Shown here: one piece after another, positions 63,622 to 64,000 of the stretch | Position numbering within the stretch: position 1 is the stretch's first letter | Layout: each line of letters starts with the position of its first letter | NCBI GenBank assembly: GCA_963851045.1 | Contig: CAWKNC010000002.1 | Location: 992,001 to 1,056,000, forward strand | Reading direction: 5' to 3' | Length of the DNA stretch: 64,000 nt | DNA from: WHSW01 sp963851045 | Lineage (GTDB): Bacteria > Actinomycetota > Thermoleophilia > Solirubrobacterales > 70-9 | The notes under the pieces: model-generated | Told to the model about the DNA's origin: nothing | The model's database searches: none | The model's input: the letters and a program-made list of their open reading frames with translations, nothing else | Position numbers and translations under genes: made by a program

Positions 63622-64000
63622 GTGTCCCAGGAGAACATCGAGCTCGTGCGCGCCCTGTACGCGGCCTGGAACGGGCCGAACAGCAAGGAGGAGGTTCTCG
63701 CCTTCCTCGCTGAGGATTTTGAGTTCGTGAACCCCGACTACGCGGTCGAACCGGGCACGCAGCACGGACACGCCGGCTGGGCACACGTGATTGCGAATCT
63801 CGAGGCCGCCTTCCACGACCACGGGCACGTGGTCGAGGAGGAGCGAGACCTCGGCAACCGCGTCCTCTGCTTTACGACATTCGTGGCCAAGACGAGCGCC
63901 GACTCCGTGACGTTTCGTCAGAACGAACCGCACCTCTGGACGCTAAATGTCGGCAAGGTGACCCGTCTTCAGTGGTTTCACGACCGCGCGGAGGCACTGG
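63622..64000 (+). CDS. SnoaL-like (NTF2-fold) protein, N-terminal part, runs off the window
   Basis: The open frame begins at GTG 63622, 4 bp after the ispG stop, and continues to the window end without a stop. The product starts VSQENIELVRALYAAWN and continues with VLAFLAEDFEFVNP, a HGHAGW segment and strands ending VGKVTRLQWFHDRAEAL. This is the SnoaL/NTF2-like pattern common in actinobacteria. The function is unknown. Confidence 0.8.
   Translation, partial: MSQENIELVRALYAAWNGPNSKEEVLAFLAEDFEFVNPDYAVEPGTQHGHAGWAHVIANLEAAFHDHGHVVEEERDLGNRVLCFTTFVAKTSADSVTFRQNEPHLWTLNVGKVTRLQWFHDRAEAL

Overview
This window comes from a high-GC actinobacterium, most probably of the class Thermoleophilia (Solirubrobacterales-like). 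That placement rests on the character of the 16S gene, on the mixture of actinobacterial gene sets (sepF/yggT/lspA, the imuB/dnaE2 mutasome, a short EF-Ts, the MurA Cys-to-Asp form) and on a secreted protein whose basic Lys/Arg-rich beta-type C-terminus is common in that group. No database was searched. Nearly all of the window is ordinary chromosome packed with short operons.

Layout. 1-7.8 kb holds branched-chain amino acid genes (leuB end, ilvE, cimA) followed by a DegT aminotransferase, argH and a 3-methyladenine glycosylase. 7.8-11.4 kb holds a class A penicillin-binding protein divergent from tyrS. 11.5-16.9 kb is a complete 16S-23S-5S operon without spacer tRNAs, with recognisable promoter, processing stems and terminator. 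16.9-22.1 kb (minus strand) is an SOS region: imuB, a DUF6504-like gene, dnaE2 and a separate 69-residue gene, with two perfect LexA boxes. 22.1-28 kb is a lipoprotein gene and a complete branched-chain amino acid ABC transporter (livK facing livHMGF). 28-32.5 kb holds an unusual isocitrate/isopropylmalate dehydrogenase relative, a small zinc-binding protein, an HD protein with an alpha/beta hydrolase, and murA. 32.6-39.8 kb is the histidine operon (hisZ-G-D-B-H-A, then hisF), interrupted by an opposing cupin/FKBP pair. 39.8-48.7 kb holds a PQQ-type propeller protein, a CCA-transferase relative, the pgeF-yggS-sepF-proC-yggT-lspA-rlu cell-envelope cluster, and a GlxA-type regulator divergent from a metallo-hydrolase. 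48.8-53.4 kb is rpsB-tsf-pyrH-frr-uppS-cdsA. 53.4-64 kb holds a DHFR-like gene with nfo, dxr-rseP, secreted proteins, a fatty-acyl-CoA ligase, ispG and the start of a SnoaL-like gene.

The most interesting signal is a pair of paralogous genes (988-1860 and 61293-62249). Each encodes an AbiEi-type winged helix fused to a DUF559/Vsr-like nuclease domain, and each is bracketed at both ends by about 46-bp palindromic repeats built on AACGTCG/CGACGTT. The stop codon lies inside the downstream repeat and the start region lies inside or beside the upstream one. Arm spacing is identical at both ends of each cassette but differs between cassettes (26 bp versus 7 bp). A fifth, solo copy without a gene sits at 29443-29489. 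This looks like a repeat-plus-nuclease cassette, possibly mobile or self-targeting, with no classical toxin partner. I do not know of a described system of this form.

A second pattern is a recurrent TANNNT-N(6-8)-start signature in front of a dozen monocistronic or first genes, suggesting widespread leaderless transcription. I used it to choose several start codons.
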